Of a stretch of DNA of 64,000 bases, positions 60,392-64,000 are shown piece after piece (position 1 is the stretch's first letter; each line of letters begins with the position of its first letter). Below the pieces are notes generated by a model that saw nothing but the letters and a program-made list of their open reading frames with translations, was not told the DNA's origin and did no database searches. Source of the stretch: Methylobacillus sp. (GTDB lineage: Bacteria; Pseudomonadota; Gammaproteobacteria; Burkholderiales; Methylophilaceae). The stretch lies in assembly GCA_031285185.1 (NCBI GenBank), contig JAITWS010000098.1, positions 1-64,000 on the forward strand, in the 5' to 3' direction. The position numbers and the translations under genes were made by a program.

Positions 60392-62236
60392 ATGCATCCA
60401 TTGCTTGAATCCATAACCGATCCCGCGCAACTGCGCCAACTGGATAAAAAAGACCTGCCGCAACTCGCGGCGGAACTGCGCGATTTTCTCATCCGCAGCG
60501 TCGCACAGACCGGCGGGCATCTCGCCTCCAATCTCGGCGTGGTGGAGCTCACCATCGCGCTGCACTATGTTTTCAACACGCCCGACGACCGGCTGGTGTG
60601 GGACGTGGGACATCAAACCTATCCGCACAAAATACTCACGGGGCGGCGTGATGCCATGTCCAAACTCCGCAAGGCGGGCGGCATCGCGGGGTTTCCGCGT
60701 CGCGCGGAAAGCGCCTATGACGCGTTCGGCACGGGACATTCCAGCACCTCGATTTCCGCCGCGCTCGGCATGGCGGTGGCGGCGCAAAAAACCGGCTCTG
60801 ACCGGCGCGCGGTCGCGGTGATCGGCGACGGCGCGATGACCGCGGGCATGGCGTTTGAAGCGCTCAACAACGCGGGCGCGATGGATGCCAATCTGCTGGT
60901 CATCCTCAACGACAACGGCATGTCCATCTCGCCCAATGTCGGCGCGCTCGACAATTATCTCGCGCGCATTTTCTCCGGCAAGCTCTACAACAACATGCGT
61001 CGCAACACCAAAAAAATGCTGGGCGTTGCGCCGCCGATTCTGGAACTGGCGAAACGCGCGGAAGAACACGTCAAAGGCATGGTGACGCCCGGAACCTTGT
61101 TCGAGGAATTCGGCTTCAACTACATCGGCCCGATAGACGGCCACGATCTGGACGCGCTCATCGTCACGCTTTCCAACATTCGCCAGCTTCAGGGGCCGCA
61201 GTTTCTGCACGTCATCACGCAAAAAGGTCGCGGCTTCAAACCTGCCGAAGACAACCCCGGCAAATACCACGGCATAGGAAAATTCGACCCGGAAAACGGC
61301 GAAACGCCGCCGGGTTCCGAACGCAAAACATACACGCAAATTTTCGGCGACTGGCTGGTGGATATGGCCGAACAGGACGAACGTCTCATCGGCATCACGC
61401 CCGCCATGTGCGACGGCTCCGGCCTTAACCGCTTCCAGGAAAAATTTCCCGACCGTTATTTCGATGTCGGCATCGCCGAGCAGCACGCGCTCACTTTCGC
61501 GGCGGGTCTCGCGTGCGACGGGCGCAAGCCGGTGGTCGCGATTTACTCGACTTTTTTGCAACGCGCTTACGACCAACTCATCCACGACATCGCGCTGCAA
61601 AATCTGCCCGTGCTGCTCGCGATTGACCGCGCGGGGCTGGTCGGCGCGGACGGGCCGACGCACGCCGGAAGTTTCGATATTTCCTATCTGCGCTGCATCC
61701 CCAACATGGTCGTGATGTGTCCCGCGGACGAAAACGAATGCCGCCAAATGCTCACCACCGGCTTCATGCTGGACAGTCCATCCGCGGTGCGTTATCCGCG
61801 CGGCGGCGGCTCCGGCGTCGCCGTCACGCAAGCCTTGGAACCGCTGCCGCTCGGCAAGGGCGAAATCCGCCGTCACGGAAAAAAAATCGCCATCCTCGCC
61901 TTCGGCAGCATGTTGCAACCCGCGCTGGAAGCGGCGGAGGCACTGGACGCGACCGTGGCCAATATGCGCTTTGTGAAACCGCTGGATACGGCATTGATTC
62001 ATCAACTCGCATCCAGCCACGAACTGCTCGTCACCGTTGAGGAAAACGCGCTCATGGGTGGCGCGGGCGCGGCGGTGATCGAAGCCCTGCAATCCACCAA
62101 CGTGACCACGCCCACCTTGTCGCTGGGTCTGCCGGATGCGTTCATCGAACACGGCGCGCCGGAAAAATTGCTGGCCGAATGCGGGCTGGATGCGAACGGC
62201 ATCCGCGCGGCCATTGAGAAAAAATTAACCGAGTAG
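60392..62236 (+). CDS. dxs: 1-deoxy-D-xylulose-5-phosphate synthase
   Basis: [58 protein letters not shown]. Confidence 0.97.
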   Translation: MHPLLESITDPAQLRQLDKKDLPQLAAELRDFLIRSVAQTGGHLASNLGVVELTIALHYVFNTPDDRLVWDVGHQTYPHKILTGRRDAMSKLRKAGGIAGFPRRAESAYDAFGTGHSSTSISAALGMAVAAQKTGSDRRAVAVIGDGAMTAGMAFEALNNAGAMDANLLVILNDNGMSISPNVGALDNYLARIFSGKLYNNMRRNTKKMLGVAPPILELAKRAEEHVKGMVTPGTLFEEFGFNYIGPIDGHDLDALIVTLSNIRQLQGPQFLHVITQKGRGFKPAEDNPGKYHGIGKFDPENGETPPGSERKTYTQIFGDWLVDMAEQDERLIGITPAMCDGSGLNRFQEKFPDRYFDVGIAEQHALTFAAGLACDGRKPVVAIYSTFLQRAYDQLIHDIALQNLPVLLAIDRAGLVGADGPTHAGSFDISYLRCIPNMVVMCPADENECRQMLTTGFMLDSPSAVRYPRGGGSGVAVTQALEPLPLGKGEIRRHGKKIAILAFGSMLQPALEAAEALDATVANMRFVKPLDTALIHQLASSHELLVTVEENALMGGAGAAVIEALQSTNVTTPTLSLGLPDAFIEHGAPEKLLAECGLDANGIRAAIEKKLTE

Positions 62237-62248
62237 TAAACTCAAGTA

Positions 62249-63076
62249 TTGATTATGCCCATGGAAAAACCCATGCTTTCCCCCGCACCGCAACCCATCG
62301 AAGACGTGCAAAACACGCCCGATGTCCGCCATCTCGCCATAGACAAAGTCGGCATCAAAGCCATCCGCCACCCGATCAAGGTCAAGGACAAAACCGGCGG
62401 CGTGCAGCACACCGTCGCGCTGTTCAACATGTATGTGCATTTGCCGCACAATTTCAAAGGCACGCACATGTCGCGCTTCGTCGAAATCCTCAACATGAAC
62501 GAGCGCGAAATTTCGGTGGAAAATTTCGAGACCATCCTGCGCGAAATGGTCAAACGCCTCGAAGCCCAGTCCGGCCACATCGAAATGACATTCCCGTATT
62601 TCGTCAACAAAGCCGCGCCCGTCTCCGGCGTGCAAAGCCTGCTGGATTACGAAGTCAGCTTCATCGGCGCGATCAACAACGGACAATACAGCATCACGGT
62701 CAAAGTGCTCGTGCCGGTCACCAGCCTGTGCCCGTGCTCCAAAAAAATCTCCGACTACGGCGCGCACAACCAACGCTCGCACGTCACCATCACCGCGCTC
62801 ATCAACGACTTCATCTGGGTGGAAGACATCATCACGCTGGTCGAAGAACAAGCCTCCTGCCAACTCTACGGCCTGCTCAAACGCCCCGACGAAAAATACG
62901 TCACCGAACGCGCCTACGACAACCCAAAATTCGTCGAAGACATGGTGCGCGACGTCGCCGCCCAACTCAACGCCGAACCCCGCATAGACGCCTACATCGT
63001 CGAATCGGAAAACTTCGAATCCATCCACAACCACTCGGCGTATGCGCTGATTGAGCGGGATAAACGCGCGGGTTAG
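62249..63076 (+). CDS. folE2: GTP cyclohydrolase FolE2
   Basis: [48 protein letters not shown]; exact start uncertain. Confidence 0.95.
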   Translation: MIMPMEKPMLSPAPQPIEDVQNTPDVRHLAIDKVGIKAIRHPIKVKDKTGGVQHTVALFNMYVHLPHNFKGTHMSRFVEILNMNEREISVENFETILREMVKRLEAQSGHIEMTFPYFVNKAAPVSGVQSLLDYEVSFIGAINNGQYSITVKVLVPVTSLCPCSKKISDYGAHNQRSHVTITALINDFIWVEDIITLVEEQASCQLYGLLKRPDEKYVTERAYDNPKFVEDMVRDVAAQLNAEPRIDAYIVESENFESIHNHSAYALIERDKRAG

Positions 63077-63112
63077 CTTCCATCGCCCGCAGGCGAGAGT
63101 TGCGGATTGGGG

Positions 63113-64000
63113 TCAATGCTGAGCAGAGACCGCTCCGGCTGGATCAAGATTCCGATAAATCTCCCGTCCCATGAGCAAATAACCGGTCGTGGAAAAATGC
63201 GTGTCGTTGGCAAAATAAAGATCAACGACACCTTCGTGGATCGCTTGGCGCACAGGTTCCAGCAGATTTACGGAAGGCACACGCTCGCCCGCCTTTTGCC
63301 AGAATTTTTTGTCGGGGTACAGGTATGCGGTGGATTTATCCGGGACGATGACCCATAGCGGTGAAAAGCCTTGCAGCCGGGCATTGAGGATTTCCATGCT
63401 GCGGATTACCTCGTCATCCAACTCTTTTGCACCAGCATCTGCGGTAAGAAAGGGTACGTCACGGCAATTTTTGTGGCTAAACAGACGGCATCCATCGGGC
63501 ATACGTACTATCTTGACCTTGTTGTAGCTCTTGCTCTTGAAATTCGGTTGCGCCGCCAAGCGCTCGTATTCACGCATATTTCGCCAAGTATCGAAACCCG
63601 CTTGCATTTGCCCTGAGTAATCCTTCTTCTCACGATCAAAAACCAATGGCGGTGGTAGAGCATTACCTTGATCTTTTTCGCTCAACAGAGTTTTCTTGCA
63701 TTCGACCCATTGGGTCAGGGAAGCCTTGGCTACACGCTCTACAGATTCAATCACAACGTATTTACCCCGGAATCCTTGCGCGCTTAGCCACGAAGCAATA
63801 TCCTCACATACAGGCCATCTCCACGGCAGAGTACGTACCTTCAGGCCATGAGCTATCAGCTCGGTTTGCCATACCCGCCCCGCGGAAAAACTATCTCCGA
63901 TCACCACCACATCGGCCTCTTGCCAAGTCGCTTGCTGTAAAAGCGCGGGGTTTATGGCCGGTTGAGGCCTAGTCCAGCCGAACAAGGATTCCGGCAATTT
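63113..64000 (-). CDS. SGNH/AlgX-like O-acetylation protein, partial at right edge
   Basis: VVIGDSFSAGRVW nucleophile motif and YFANDTHFSTTGYLLMGREI (DxH); no ATG start before the window edge. Confidence 0.75.
   Translation of the reverse strand, partial: KLPESLFGWTRPQPAINPALLQQATWQEADVVVIGDSFSAGRVWQTELIAHGLKVRTLPWRWPVCEDIASWLSAQGFRGKYVVIESVERVAKASLTQWVECKKTLLSEKDQGNALPPPLVFDREKKDYSGQMQAGFDTWRNMREYERLAAQPNFKSKSYNKVKIVRMPDGCRLFSHKNCRDVPFLTADAGAKELDDEVIRSMEILNARLQGFSPLWVIVPDKSTAYLYPDKKFWQKAGERVPSVNLLEPVRQAIHEGVVDLYFANDTHFSTTGYLLMGREIYRNLDPAGAVSAQH

Noticed and set aside
59486-62152. 888-aa minus-strand ORF opposite ispA/dxs
   Set aside because: Antisense to two unambiguous core genes; Arg/His/Gly-rich composition typical of GC-bias shadow ORFs.

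Overview
GC-rich, densely coding chromosomal window, most like a betaproteobacterium (the Nitrosomonadales-like placement is inference from gene content only). Most of it is core metabolism: ribE-ribB(X); yqgE-ruvX-pyrR-pyrB-pyrC'; pilT/pilU divergent from yggS-proC-yggT; rng-maf; mnmA; nadC; ilvB/I-ilvH-ilvC-psd; rppH; xseB-ispA-dxs-folE2. Accessory parts are: (i) two large autotransporters (8786-11755 and 28114-31581), each followed directly by toxin-antitoxin-like small genes (brnT/brnA; a MazE/AbrB-like gene plus a DUF4258/DUF2283-like pair); (ii) a minor-pilin operon without a recognisable pilY1, followed by a YVTN beta-propeller and an SRPBCC protein; (iii) a pilA-like pilin followed by a GT-C membrane glycosyltransferase, a DPM-type GT2 and a visibly AT-richer glycan locus (about 45-59 kb) with two GMD-family SDRs, a sugar C-methyltransferase, several GTs, FkbM and a flippase; (iv) clusters of short palindromic intergenic repeats of several families. 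I consider the pilin/GT-C/branched-deoxysugar locus the best candidate for an undescribed system, followed by the DUF4258/DUF2283 pair. I saw no convincing tRNA, rRNA, CRISPR array or IS transposase. All family calls come from reading motifs by eye; no searches were run.
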